64,000 nucleotides of DNA from Arcobacter sp. (GTDB taxonomy: Bacteria; Campylobacterota; Campylobacteria; Campylobacterales; Sulfurimonadaceae): contig JAGXFN010000011.1 of the NCBI GenBank assembly GCA_024637195.1, positions 1 to 64,000 on the forward strand, read 5' to 3'. The notes below the pieces were generated by a model. That model was not told the DNA's origin and ran no database searches. It was given only the letters and a program-made list of their open reading frames with translations. A program made the translations under genes and the position numbers. Shown here piece after piece: positions 56,421 through 64,000 of the stretch; position 1 is the stretch's first letter, and every line of letters begins with the position of its first letter.

Positions 56421-57998
56421 ATGAATAAGCCTTTACTGGGATCTTTGGTAGCCGCGTCACTTTTGCTAGGAGACGTAAGTGCTGCAACAATGTACGAGCG
56501 TTTTGAAACGATGGAAACAGAGATGAATCGTCTGCAACAAGAGCTGTCTGCTTTAAAAGCCGACAAAACGGGAGCTAAACCTTCCTCTCAAATGCAAGAT
56601 GAAGAAGAAGATGAAGATGATGAAGAAGAAGCAGGTTCTTCAGAAGAAGAGGATGAAGAAGAGTTCAATGCACAAGAAGAGATCGAAGATATGCAAGAGA
56701 CGATCGCCGACTTGAACAGAGCAACTGCCGGAAGCCACCTGAAACTTGACATGGATTTTAGAACCTCTTATGACAATGTCAATTATGAGATGGCAAATGG
56801 CGATAAATACAAAAACGATGCCATTCTCGCCAACAGACTCTGGTTAAATATGAACTGGGCAGCCAATAGAAACATCAGTTTTACAGGACAGCTTGCTTAC
56901 AATAAACTCTACGGACAGCGTTTCGGAGCGAGCAATCCTGCGAATGGTTCACTTGAAAATTTTGACTGGCTCTCCAGCGAAAATGCATACGATGACTCCG
57001 TACGTGTCAGATCAGCTTACTTCTTTTACAGAAACGACACTTTCCTCGGAACAGAGATCCCGTGGACCTTCAGTCTGGGACGACGTCCTTCCACCAACGG
57101 TCACCTGATCAACTTCAGAGAAAATGATCGAGCCGCATCGCCATCAGGCCACACGATCAATGTCGAGTTTGACGGGCTAAGCTCACGCTTTGGTTTGGAA
57201 AAATTGACAGGTGTAAGCGGAATGTATGTAAAACTCTGCGCCGGACGTGGCGCGACGAACGCAAGTCCACGTTTCAGTACAACACCTTATGCAACTAACG
57301 ACAATGAACTGGCCAGCATAGATCTAGCTGGATTGATCTTTGTCCCTTACGACAACGGACAGTTCTCTATCGGTACACAGTTCTATACGGCCAACAATCT
57401 GATAGATCTAAACGATCCTACTGATCAGAGAAATGGCTTTAGAACAGTCGGAAATATCTACAGCGCTTCGGCGTTCATGATGACCAACGGGATCGGGAAT
57501 GGCTGGTCCAACTTCCTGGACGACACGACTTTCTTTGTCAGCGGGGCGATGTCTCAGACTGACCCGGACCAAGGACAAAGTATGCTGGGTTCAACCGAGA
57601 AAGAAAACGGCTACTCCTACTGGGCAGGTCTGAATATGCCTTCGCTTATCAGCGATGAGGGGCGTTTCGGACTGGAGTTCAACCACGGTTCAAAATACTG
57701 GAGACCGATCACTTACGGCGAAGACACGATGATCGGCTCAAAGGTAGCCGCCCGCGGTAATGCCTATGAGGCCTACTTCACCGAACCGCTGGTTGAGGAC
57801 ATTTTCAGTCTGCAGGTGCGCTATACCTACATCGATTATGACTACTCGGGAAGCAACGGTTTCTTTGGTGGAACTGCAGACGGCTCTGTCGGCACTGGAA
57901 CACCATTTACTATTGCCCAAGCTGTTGCTGGTGGCATGGGTGGTATGGTTGTCGACAAAGCACAAGACATTCGTGTCTATCTGCGATACCGCTACTAA
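56421..57998 (+). CDS. DUF3373-family outer-membrane protein
   Basis: 525 residues: signal peptide (MNKPLLGSLVAASLLLGDVSA), a short coiled coil (YERFETMETEMNRLQQELSA), an extremely acidic stretch (about 58-90) and a second helix, then beta-strand sequence to a terminal RYRY, typical of a beta-barrel. The FRTSYDNVNY and TFSLGRRPSTNG stretches fit DUF3373 proteins, common in Campylobacterota; function unknown. GAGGAG precedes the chosen ATG; two out-of-frame ATGs lie just before it. Confidence 0.85.
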   Translation: MNKPLLGSLVAASLLLGDVSAATMYERFETMETEMNRLQQELSALKADKTGAKPSSQMQDEEEDEDDEEEAGSSEEEDEEEFNAQEEIEDMQETIADLNRATAGSHLKLDMDFRTSYDNVNYEMANGDKYKNDAILANRLWLNMNWAANRNISFTGQLAYNKLYGQRFGASNPANGSLENFDWLSSENAYDDSVRVRSAYFFYRNDTFLGTEIPWTFSLGRRPSTNGHLINFRENDRAASPSGHTINVEFDGLSSRFGLEKLTGVSGMYVKLCAGRGATNASPRFSTTPYATNDNELASIDLAGLIFVPYDNGQFSIGTQFYTANNLIDLNDPTDQRNGFRTVGNIYSASAFMMTNGIGNGWSNFLDDTTFFVSGAMSQTDPDQGQSMLGSTEKENGYSYWAGLNMPSLISDEGRFGLEFNHGSKYWRPITYGEDTMIGSKVAARGNAYEAYFTEPLVEDIFSLQVRYTYIDYDYSGSNGFFGGTADGSVGTGTPFTIAQAVAGGMGGMVVDKAQDIRVYLRYRY

Positions 57999-58004
57999 GA
58001 CTCT

Positions 58005-58032
58005 CTTCCCGCTTGAGCGGGAAGCTTTTTCT
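58005..58032 (+). terminator. Rho-independent terminator of DUF3373 gene
   Basis: CTTCCCGC, loop TTGA, GCGGGAAG, then CTTTTTCT; 6 bp after the stop. Confidence 0.85.
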
Positions 58033-58061
58033 CCTACTCTTTACATTTCACACCCTCTTTT

Positions 58062-58529
58062 TTAAGCCTGAAGTTCTGCCAGTTTCTCTTTTACTTTTGC
58101 CACATGCTCTTTGACGCGGACATTATTCCAGACGGCGGCTATCTTGCCTTGGGGGTCGAGGATGAAGGTCGTGCGCACGATACCCATGTACTCCTTGCCG
58201 TAGTTCTTCTTCATCTGCCAGACCCCGTACTCCTGCATCATCTGCGTGCTCTCGTCTGAGAGCAGCGTGATCTGCAGCGCCTGCTTCTCGATGAAACTTC
58301 TATGTTTTTTCGGAGTGTCAGCGCTCACGCCCAGAATGACCGCATTGAGTTCGTCAAACAGCGGTTCGGCCTCTGTAAACTCGCAGGCCTCTGTCGTACA
58401 GCCGGGGGTGTTGTCTTTTGGATAAAAGTACAAAACTAGCCACTTGCCCTTAAGATCACGCGTACAGATCTCTACATCGTCCTGATTGGGAAGACAAAAC
58501 TCGGGAGCAATATTTCCGACTTCTAGCAT
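58062..58529 (-). CDS. bcp: Thiol peroxidase of the Bcp/PrxQ type
   Basis: 155 residues. Peroxidatic Cys44 and resolving Cys49 in TPGCTTEACEFTE, the atypical 2-Cys PrxQ arrangement. LVLYFYPKDNTPG and GVSADTPKKH are also standard. It reduces hydroperoxides with thioredoxin. Its ATG lies inside the end of the 31-codon frame upstream. Confidence 0.95.
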   Translation of the reverse strand: MLEVGNIAPEFCLPNQDDVEICTRDLKGKWLVLYFYPKDNTPGCTTEACEFTEAEPLFDELNAVILGVSADTPKKHRSFIEKQALQITLLSDESTQMMQEYGVWQMKKNYGKEYMGIVRTTFILDPQGKIAAVWNNVRVKEHVAKVKEKLAELQA

Positions 58530-58618
58530 AGTGCATCTCCTAAAATAACTTTACCTTTGTACAATTCACCAAAGGTTTCTTTAGAAAACTTCGATACCAT
58601 CATTCCTATTTCTAACAT
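58523..58618 (-). CDS. Unannotated-size 31-residue ORF, possible relic of a bcp copy
   Basis: An ATG at 58616-58618 has AAGGAGAG at ideal distance and opens a 31-codon frame ending 7 bp into bcp. It also overlaps the stop of the DUF523 gene, so the three are interlocked. The peptide begins MLEIGMMVSKF and later has YKGKVIL, matching the start of the downstream Bcp (MLEVGNIAPEF, later LKGKWLVL). It could be a decayed partial duplicate of bcp or a short coupling peptide. Confidence 0.5.
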   Translation of the reverse strand: MLEIGMMVSKFSKETFGELYKGKVILGDALC

Positions 58619-59106
58619 TTACTCTCCTTTAAATTTATTTCGTCTGTTATCACGATATCCGGATAGGACACTTTTAACTTCTGAGCAGCTATCCCGTCAC
58701 CAAAGCCTATGGCTTCTTTTTTTTCATTAAATATCGGGGTCGTCCCCAAGCCGCACGAAGGCGATTTTGATTTGAGCACGATCATATCCAGATCGGGATG
58801 ATTTTGCACCAGCAGCTCGACCTGGGCCAAAATAGCCTGTGTGAAATCCTCCCCGCTCTGCTCTCCCATCACAAAACGCTGATCTCCTTTTTTTACAACA
58901 GATATTCTCTGCCGCGGCGTTCCGAGCACGGGTGCTTCGGGACAAAAAGGGATAATCTCGTCATTTTCAAAGGCTGCTATCACCGCTGCATCGCTTTTGC
59001 TAGCCCCGTCATAACGGCAGAACTCACCCAGCAAACAAGCAGAGATGGCAACTTTTCTGGCATTAAACGCCGATACTCCCGTCGCTAAAGCATAAGTAAG
59101 GTTCAT
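58612..59106 (-). CDS. DUF523-family protein
   Basis: 164 residues. The family pattern is clear: VAISACLLGEFCRYDG, IPFCPEAPVLGTPR and LKSKSPSCGLG, with three conserved Cys-containing motifs. Function unknown; such proteins often look like metal-cluster or thiol proteins. Its ATG overlaps the small gene upstream (ATGA), and a 31-codon ORF then bcp follow, suggesting a redox-related operon. Confidence 0.88.
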   Translation of the reverse strand: MNLTYALATGVSAFNARKVAISACLLGEFCRYDGASKSDAAVIAAFENDEIIPFCPEAPVLGTPRQRISVVKKGDQRFVMGEQSGEDFTQAILAQVELLVQNHPDLDMIVLKSKSPSCGLGTTPIFNEKKEAIGFGDGIAAQKLKVSYPDIVITDEINLKESKC

Positions 59107-59306
59107 CTATCTGCCTTTTTAGCAAAATGCGGCGCATCAAGCTTGTAGGACTTGGCTGCTTTTCCGGCTAGTTTGAGGTCTTTGAGTGTGTCATTTTCCA
59201 TGAAACCCGGTGCTATTGAGACGACCCTGCCCTCGATCGGGCAGAAGCATTCACTTAACTCGGCCTCACCGGAGCACTGGCTTGCAAAATAGATCTTTGC
59301 TTCCAT
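59103..59306 (-). CDS. Small Cys-containing protein, function unknown
   Basis: 67 residues from ATG 59304-59306, preceded by GAGG at six bases; an earlier in-frame start lacks this. Three Cys occur in YFASQCSGEAELSECFCPIE, a possible metal site. The C-terminal half is Lys/Ala-rich. Likely promoter: TATAAT on the minus strand at 59334-59339. First gene of the DUF523-bcp unit. Confidence 0.7.
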   Translation of the reverse strand: MEAKIYFASQCSGEAELSECFCPIEGRVVSIAPGFMENDTLKDLKLAGKAAKSYKLDAPHFAKKADR

Positions 59307-59419
59307 AAGCTGCCTCAATAGATATTTTGTAATATTATAGCGAGCCTAATTTAAACAAAATTCCTAATCCTTTCTGTTTAACAAAGATTTTATTTTTCTT
59401 CTCTACAATGTCAACTATC

Positions 59420-59425
59420 TATAAT
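59420..59425 (+). promoter_or_regulatory. -10 element of globin gene
   Basis: TATAAT, 18 bp before the ATG; the ribosome site is GGGACCT. Confidence 0.4.
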
Positions 59426-59442
59426 AAATCAATGGGACCTTA

Positions 59443-59898
59443 ATGAACTTTACGAATTTAAATCTTAGCGTTACCTCCGGCCAATTCGGCTTACGCCCCC
59501 CTGTCACAAAACCTAATCCCGAATTTTTGACACAGCTTGGCGAAGAGGGACTCAGAGAACTCATCAGCGACCACTATGAGTTGCTCAAAGAGAGCGATAT
59601 CGCCTTTCTTTTTCCAGTCAATGACGCCAAAGAGTTTGCGGCGGCAAAAAAACATGCGGCTGATTTTATGATACAGATCTGCGCAGGACCGAGCTATTTC
59701 AATGCGTCACGCGGCGCACCGCAGATGGTCGGACGGCACGCACCGTTCAGAATCAACGAAAAAGCACGCCTGAGATGGCTGGAATGTTATGCGATGCTTC
59801 TTCCGGCTCTTCGCGGCAAGGTCTCGGATGAGAACATCCAGTCTTATTGGAACTACCTTGATCTGTTTTCACAATGGATGGTCAACACCCCTTCTTAG
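59443..59898 (+). CDS. Truncated-haemoglobin-like globin
   Basis: 151 residues. Pattern of a group III/II-like truncated globin: ESDIAFLFPVNDAKEFAAAKKHAADF with a proximal-His candidate in the FMIQICAGPSYF...GRHAPFRI area, then RLRWLECYAMLLPAL. Such proteins bind oxygen or NO and occur in Campylobacter (Ctb). It is a single-gene unit with the N-terminus (NFTNLNLSVTSGQFGLRPP) a little longer than usual. Confidence 0.8.
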   Translation: MNFTNLNLSVTSGQFGLRPPVTKPNPEFLTQLGEEGLRELISDHYELLKESDIAFLFPVNDAKEFAAAKKHAADFMIQICAGPSYFNASRGAPQMVGRHAPFRINEKARLRWLECYAMLLPALRGKVSDENIQSYWNYLDLFSQWMVNTPS

Positions 59899-60029
59899 GC
59901 GTGTTTAAAGAGAAAGATGCGGCTTTCTTTCTTGCTCAAAAGGTGCCCTTAACCTGCACCCTTCATCTTCTCTTTATCACTTTTTGGATAATATAAGCAA
60001 ATTTTAAATTGACAATTTCGGAGTCATTA

Positions 60030-60959
60030 ATGAACGAAGCCAAATATATTTGGATGAATGGAGCGCTTAAGCCTTGGAACGAGGCTCAAACGCATGTTTT
60101 ATCGCACACGCTGCACTACGGTAACAGTGTTATCGAGGGCACAAAAGCTTATAAAACGGCCAAAGGCTACGCGATCTTTCGCCTGAACGATCATACAACT
60201 CGTCTTAAAGAGTCGGCCAAGATGACTCTGATCGACATCCCCTACAGTGTTGAAGAGCTTAACAAAGCGCAGGTCGAACTTCTTCAAAAAAACGAGTTTA
60301 GCGGTGATAACATCTATCTTCGTCCAATCGCGTTTTTAGGTTACGGTGTGATGGGTGTCTACCACAAAGAAGCGCCCGTTGAGACTGTTGTAGCGGCCTG
60401 GGAATGGGGCGCTTATCTAGGCGAAGAGGGCATGCAAAAAGGTATCCGTTTGAAGATCTCTTCAATGACGCGTCCGGCAAATACCTCAAACATGGGAAAG
60501 GCAAAAGCGGCAGCGAACTATCTCAACTCCCAAATGGCAAAGTTTGAGGCCATTGAGTGCGGGTATGATGAAGCCCTTTTGCTTGACGATCAGGGTTATG
60601 TCGCTGAGGCCAGCGGCGCCTCTTTTTTTATGGTCTACAGAGGGCAGCTAATCTCCCCGCCAAATGACAATTCGCTTGAGTCTATCACGCAAAAGACCGT
60701 CATAGAAATGGCAGAGGAAATGGGCTACGAAGTCGTACGCCGCCGCATCACGCGCGAAGAGGTCTACATCGCAGAAGAGGCTTTTTTAACCGGAACGGCG
60801 GCAGAGATCACTCCGGTACGTGAAGTTGATGCACGCATCATCGGTGAGGGTTCACGCGGACCGATCACTGAAAAAATACAGAGTGGCTATTTTGATATCG
60901 TTTTCGGACGCAATGCAAAATATGAGCACTACTTAACTTATATAAACAAGGAAGCTTAA
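60030..60959 (+). CDS. ilvE: Branched-chain amino-acid aminotransferase
   Basis: 309 residues from ATG 60030, with GGAG eight bases upstream; a TTG seven codons earlier is unlikely. Class IV fold: YIWMNGALKPWNEA, HTLHYGNSVIEGTKAY, PLP Lys in NMGKAKAAANYLNS region, EASGASFFMVYRG and FLTGTAAEITPV. It transaminates Leu, Ile and Val. The stop overlaps the SPFH gene start (TAATG). Confidence 0.95.
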   Translation: MNEAKYIWMNGALKPWNEAQTHVLSHTLHYGNSVIEGTKAYKTAKGYAIFRLNDHTTRLKESAKMTLIDIPYSVEELNKAQVELLQKNEFSGDNIYLRPIAFLGYGVMGVYHKEAPVETVVAAWEWGAYLGEEGMQKGIRLKISSMTRPANTSNMGKAKAAANYLNSQMAKFEAIECGYDEALLLDDQGYVAEASGASFFMVYRGQLISPPNDNSLESITQKTVIEMAEEMGYEVVRRRITREEVYIAEEAFLTGTAAEITPVREVDARIIGEGSRGPITEKIQSGYFDIVFGRNAKYEHYLTYINKEA

Positions 60960-62026
60960 TGGCAACAGATATGAACGATTACTTTAACAAAAAGAAGAAA
61001 ACGGATAACAATAGCGGCGGCGGGAACAACTTCTCTCCGAAGGTGCCTGATTTCAACTTCAACTTCAAAGGCTCGGGGTTTGTCTATTTTATCATCGGTC
61101 TTCTCGTTCTTTTGATGTTTGCAAAGCCTTTTACCATCATCGAAGAGGGACAGCGCGGTATCTTGGCGACCAACGGCAAGTATGACCCCAATGCTCTTCT
61201 TCCGGGTCTGCACTTTATCATCCCTGTGATCCAAAAGGTCTACCTGGTCGACACTAAGATCCGTATCATCAACTATGCGGACAAGATCGACCGTGCATCG
61301 GCTTCAGGCGAGGGCATGACAGTTAAACCTTCTATCACCATTTTGGATAAACGCGGTCTTCCGGTAGGGATCGAGCTCACAGTTCAGTACCGTCTAAACG
61401 CAGCAACTGCGGCACAGACGGTCTCAAACTGGGGCTTTAGCTGGGAAGAGAAAATCGTCAATCCTGTTGTTCGTGACGTGGTTAGAAATGTTGTCGGCAA
61501 ATATGACGCAGAGTCTCTTCCGACTAAACGTAACGAGATAGCGACTTCTATCGAGCTGGGCATTCGTGAAAGTATAGACGGTCTTGAAAATGCACCTGCA
61601 AACCTGGAGTCTATCCAGCTTCGCGAAATCATTCTTCCTTTAAAAGTCAAAGAGCAGATTGAACGTGTTCAGTTGGCAAAGCAGCAAGTAGAGCAGGCAC
61701 AACAAGAGGTTGAACGTGCAAAACAAGATGCCTTCAAACGCGCAGAGACTGCACGCGGTTTGGCCGAAGCGGTAAAGATCGAGGCCAAGGGTAAGGCTGA
61801 AGCCATTACTATCGAAGCCGATGCTAACGCCAAAGCAAACAAGCTGATCGCTCAGTCACTGACTACCAAGCTGCTTGAGCTTGAGCAGATGAAGGTACAG
61901 GGCAAGTTCAATGACGCACTTCGTGACAACAAAGATGCCAAGATCTTCTTAACCCCTGGCGGATCGACTCCAAATATCTGGGTAGATATGAAAAACCCTC
62001 AACAGCGTTCTTCAATAGCCAACTAA
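60959..62026 (+). CDS. SPFH/prohibitin-family membrane protein
   Basis: 355 residues. Short disordered Asn/Gly-rich N-terminus, one membrane helix (FVYFIIGLLVLLMFA), then the SPFH domain (EEGQRGILATNGKYD, LPGLHFIIPVIQKVYLVD) and a long coiled coil (QQEVERAKQDAFKRAETARG). HflK/prohibitin-like proteins form ring scaffolds and modulate membrane proteases such as FtsH. Coupled to ilvE. Confidence 0.9.
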   Translation: MATDMNDYFNKKKKTDNNSGGGNNFSPKVPDFNFNFKGSGFVYFIIGLLVLLMFAKPFTIIEEGQRGILATNGKYDPNALLPGLHFIIPVIQKVYLVDTKIRIINYADKIDRASASGEGMTVKPSITILDKRGLPVGIELTVQYRLNAATAAQTVSNWGFSWEEKIVNPVVRDVVRNVVGKYDAESLPTKRNEIATSIELGIRESIDGLENAPANLESIQLREIILPLKVKEQIERVQLAKQQVEQAQQEVERAKQDAFKRAETARGLAEAVKIEAKGKAEAITIEADANAKANKLIAQSLTTKLLELEQMKVQGKFNDALRDNKDAKIFLTPGGSTPNIWVDMKNPQQRSSIAN

Positions 62027-62031
62027 TCTTA

Positions 62032-62057
62032 AACCTGAAGCAAAAGCTTCAGGTTTC
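62032..62057 (+). terminator. First hairpin after SPFH gene
   Basis: AACCTGAAGC pairs with GCTTCAGGTT around AAAA; followed by TCAAG, so not a classical U-tract. It may act with the larger stem next to it. Confidence 0.5.
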
Positions 62058-62102
62058 AAGTATTAAATCAAGTCGGCATCTGCCGATTTGATTTAATACT
62101 TT
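62058..62102 (+). terminator. Long terminator/attenuator-like stem directly before hisIE
   Basis: Arms 62058-62078 and 62081-62102 form a roughly 20-bp stem with one G:U-type mismatch, followed by TTTTG. It ends only about 15 bp before the hisIE ATG, leaving no room for a promoter between. hisIE must therefore be transcribed through it or from within it. Confidence 0.7.
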
Positions 62103-62117
62103 TTGAAAAGAAATCAT

Positions 62118-62807
62118 ATGCAAACTGCAATCAATACAATAGACTGGCAAAAATCCGAACTCTTACCTGTTATCGTTCAAGACAGCAGCAGTAACGAGGT
62201 CCTGATGATGGCCTACATGAACAAAGAGGCTCTGGAGCTATCGCTGAGTACCAAGATCGCACACTACTTTTCACGCTCTAAACAGCGTATCTGGAAAAAA
62301 GGAGAGACGAGCGGCCACACACAGAGTATCCAGGAGTTTCTACTCGACTGCGATAATGACACCTTGTTGATCAAGGTCATCCAAGAGGGTGTCGCCTGCC
62401 ATACCGGACGCACTTCATGTTTCTTTACCAACATTGAGACAGGTAAGGCAGTCAGCGAGGTCCAGGTCGACACTGCTTCACTTTATGGCGTCATAGATGA
62501 GCTGTACCACACTATCCTTGAACGTAAGAATGCCGACCCTCAGAGTTCATGGACGTCAAAACTGTTTGCCAAGGGGGAGAACACTATCTTGAAAAAGATC
62601 GTCGAAGAGGCCGGAGAGCTGTGTTTTGCCGTGAAAGACAATAATGAAGAAGAGATCATCTACGAAGCGGCCGATCTTGTTTATCACTGTCTGGTGGCTT
62701 TAGGGCTGAAGAACATCTCACCTGACCGTGTCAAACAAGAACTAGCCCGCCGTTTCAATATGAGCGGGATTACCGAAAAAAATTCACGAGAGAATAAAGA
62801 ACTTTGA
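62118..62807 (+). CDS. hisIE: Phosphoribosyl-AMP cyclohydrolase / phosphoribosyl-ATP pyrophosphatase (bifunctional)
   Basis: 229 residues from ATG 62118; a TTG at 62103 would lie in the hairpin. The HisI half has WKKGETSGHTQ, DCDNDTLLI and CHTGRTSCF; the HisE half (about 120-229) has GENTILKKIVEEAGELCFAVKD and EAADLVYHCLV. It performs steps two and three of histidine synthesis. The next gene starts at its stop (TTGA overlap). Confidence 0.95.
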   Translation: MQTAINTIDWQKSELLPVIVQDSSSNEVLMMAYMNKEALELSLSTKIAHYFSRSKQRIWKKGETSGHTQSIQEFLLDCDNDTLLIKVIQEGVACHTGRTSCFFTNIETGKAVSEVQVDTASLYGVIDELYHTILERKNADPQSSWTSKLFAKGENTILKKIVEEAGELCFAVKDNNEEEIIYEAADLVYHCLVALGLKNISPDRVKQELARRFNMSGITEKNSRENKEL

Positions 62808-63331
62808 CTCAGAGAATAAAATCGACACTTATAGACTTTGCGGACTCCCTACATACCTATGACTACGTCTTTTTTGCCGCCTTTGGCGCACTCTATCTCT
62901 TAATTTTGCTGCTGGCTATCGTGCTTCGCAAACGGGTGAGTTTGTCTTTGTTTCTTGTTCTTCTTTCTTTTGTCGTTATCATTGCCGGACCGATTTTCGG
63001 GTATCAATATACCCATGGCAAACTCTACAAAACAGAGATCTCCGATCTTGTGGTCAAAAAACTCGAGTACTCTGAAGCCCTCGTCATCAAAGGAAAGCTC
63101 CAAAATCTCGGTCAGTTAGCTTTTAAGAAATGTACCGTAACTGCAAATGCCTGCAAGGCAGCAACAAACTTTTTTGAAGAGATACGCTTTTCTTTAAAGC
63201 CTTTTCAGCATACGTCAACGGTCTATGAAAAAGAGCTTCCCATCAATGAAACATTTGAGTTTAAACTCATCATGGAACCTTTCACCTATTCAAACGAATA
63301 CAATATTTCAGTAAAGGCGGACTGCTTATGA
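62804..63331 (+). CDS. DUF2393-type membrane protein 1
   Basis: 175 residues, TTG start overlapping the hisIE stop by 4 bp. Two helices near the N-terminus (YVFFAAFGALYLLILLLAIVL, FLVLLSFVVIIAGPIFGY) are followed by a soluble beta-rich domain (SDLVVKKLEYSEALVIKG). This is the layout of DUF2393 proteins, mostly known from Campylobacterota; function unknown. A second copy follows directly. Confidence 0.75.
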   Translation: MTQRIKSTLIDFADSLHTYDYVFFAAFGALYLLILLLAIVLRKRVSLSLFLVLLSFVVIIAGPIFGYQYTHGKLYKTEISDLVVKKLEYSEALVIKGKLQNLGQLAFKKCTVTANACKAATNFFEEIRFSLKPFQHTSTVYEKELPINETFEFKLIMEPFTYSNEYNISVKADCL

Positions 63332-63882
63332 GCACTTATTTCACTATCTGGCACTGGACGGCGATCATCATCTTCGCCTCTCTTTTTGTACTTTTGACAC
63401 TGCTGTCGCTTAAAGAAAAAGACCAAAACACCATGCTGTCTATGATCTTCTCCTCTTTTTTAGTCATTGTAACCGCCGCAGCATTTTCTTTAATGGCTAT
63501 TGACAAGTACACCAAAGTTGCCAGCTTGTATGGTGTTAAAAATACCCGTATACTGCGTACTGAGACCATAATGTTTACAGGTTACGTCAAAAATACGGGA
63601 AACTATAAGATAGGCGAGATAACACTGACCGTCAAACTTGTCAACAAAGGGCATGTCACCGGAAATGTAAAAGGGGGAAACTTCTATCGTCCTAGCGGAA
63701 TCATAAGCTTTTTCTCCTCTTTTGGTGAAGAGAGCAGAAGCGACAGAGCGCAAAAAGTTGAAAATGAGTTTGTAATAGCAAAAAATATTCTCCCCGGAAA
63801 ATCAGCCTTTTTCAGAGTAAAGATGCCTTATCCGCCCTACTTCAAGCATGTGGCGCAGTTCACCTCTATCACAGCCCACTAA
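63328..63882 (+). CDS. DUF2393-type membrane protein 2
   Basis: 184 residues, ATG overlapping the previous stop (ATGA). Two N-terminal helices and a soluble domain (ETIMFTGYVKNTGNYKIGEI) resemble its neighbour, so the pair likely arose by duplication and may form one complex. Function unknown. Confidence 0.78.
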   Translation: MSTYFTIWHWTAIIIFASLFVLLTLLSLKEKDQNTMLSMIFSSFLVIVTAAAFSLMAIDKYTKVASLYGVKNTRILRTETIMFTGYVKNTGNYKIGEITLTVKLVNKGHVTGNVKGGNFYRPSGIISFFSSFGEESRSDRAQKVENEFVIAKNILPGKSAFFRVKMPYPPYFKHVAQFTSITAH

Positions 63883-63920
63883 AGGCAGAACCTCATAAAG
63901 GGCACCTGGAGCTCTTGTGC

Positions 63921-64000
63921 CTAGTACTTCAGTCCCACCGTTTTAAGCTTTTTATTGATGTTTCTGATCTGCTCGTTTCTGTTTCGGCACCATTGCGGTG
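63921..64000 (-). CDS. 3' end of a gene on the minus strand (partial)
   Basis: Reading in from the right edge, one minus-strand frame is open for 25 codons and ends with TAG at 63921-63923. The peptide is basic (RNEQIRNINKKLKTVGLKY) and plausible as a C-terminus. Too short to identify. Confidence 0.35.
   Translation of the reverse strand, partial: PQWCRNRNEQIRNINKKLKTVGLKY

Overview
The window reads as a chromosomal segment of a Campylobacterota (epsilonproteobacterial) genome, most likely a Sulfurimonas/Sulfuricurvum-type chemolithotroph. The basis is the gene set and its style: FliW, MqnC of the futalosine menaquinone route, HemJ, an Opr-type porin, a DUF3373 outer-membrane protein, a DUF2393 pair and a short RecG. 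Promoters often show an extended -10 (TGC-TATAAT type) with only a T-rich -35. I saw no rRNA, tRNA, insertion sequence, prophage or CRISPR array. Coding density is high, with many 1-4 bp start/stop overlaps. The genus is an inference.

Layout. 1-4.4 kb: a signalling operon (acidic repeat protein with a degenerate Hpt-like tail, a large hybrid histidine kinase with a NIT-like sensor, a CheY-like regulator). 4.4-9 kb: lon and bamD on the minus strand, then fliW-proC. 9.1-15.6 kb: a pilus-type operon with a 1485-residue secreted protein and three pseudopilin-like proteins. 15.7-23.2 kb: hpf, then a long minus-strand run recG, zinc-less M16 protein, mqnC, nusB, ribH, kdsA, DMT permease. 23.2-26.9 kb: DjlA-like co-chaperone, membrane proteins, AEC permease, phosphoribosyltransferase. 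26.9-30.7 kb: MscS channel followed by three lipoproteins of LPP20 and CsgG/FlgT-like type. 30.9-40 kb: der, PAS protein, hemJ, trpS, a small conserved-looking protein, a 50-bp tandem repeat built from the 3' end of argF, argF, a NIT-GGDEF-EAL protein, hemB, ribA. 40.4-47.2 kb: porin, small lipoprotein, fabI, the glycolytic block tpiA-pgk-gap, nadD-rsfS. 47.2-56 kb: a structured repeat region, argS, tatA, gmk, a very acidic pseudo-receiver protein, a PLD-like protein, fliR, a lolD-like ATPase, tsf, rpsB with a structured leader. 56.4-64 kb: DUF3373 protein, bcp with a hidden 31-codon ORF in front of it, DUF523, globin, ilvE, an SPFH protein, hisIE, two DUF2393 proteins, and the end of another gene at the right edge.

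Most genes are housekeeping (translation, cofactors, glycolysis, protein quality control). The parts that stand out are the signalling proteins with degenerate phosphorelay domains, the pseudopilin/giant secreted protein operon, the lipoprotein trio, and several non-coding structures: the argF-derived tandem repeat, modular hairpin units after rsfS, a near-perfect 20-bp stem just before hisIE, and a strongly over-represented octamer palindrome GCTATAGC scattered through the genes.

All calls come from reading the sequence by eye; no alignment or database search was run.
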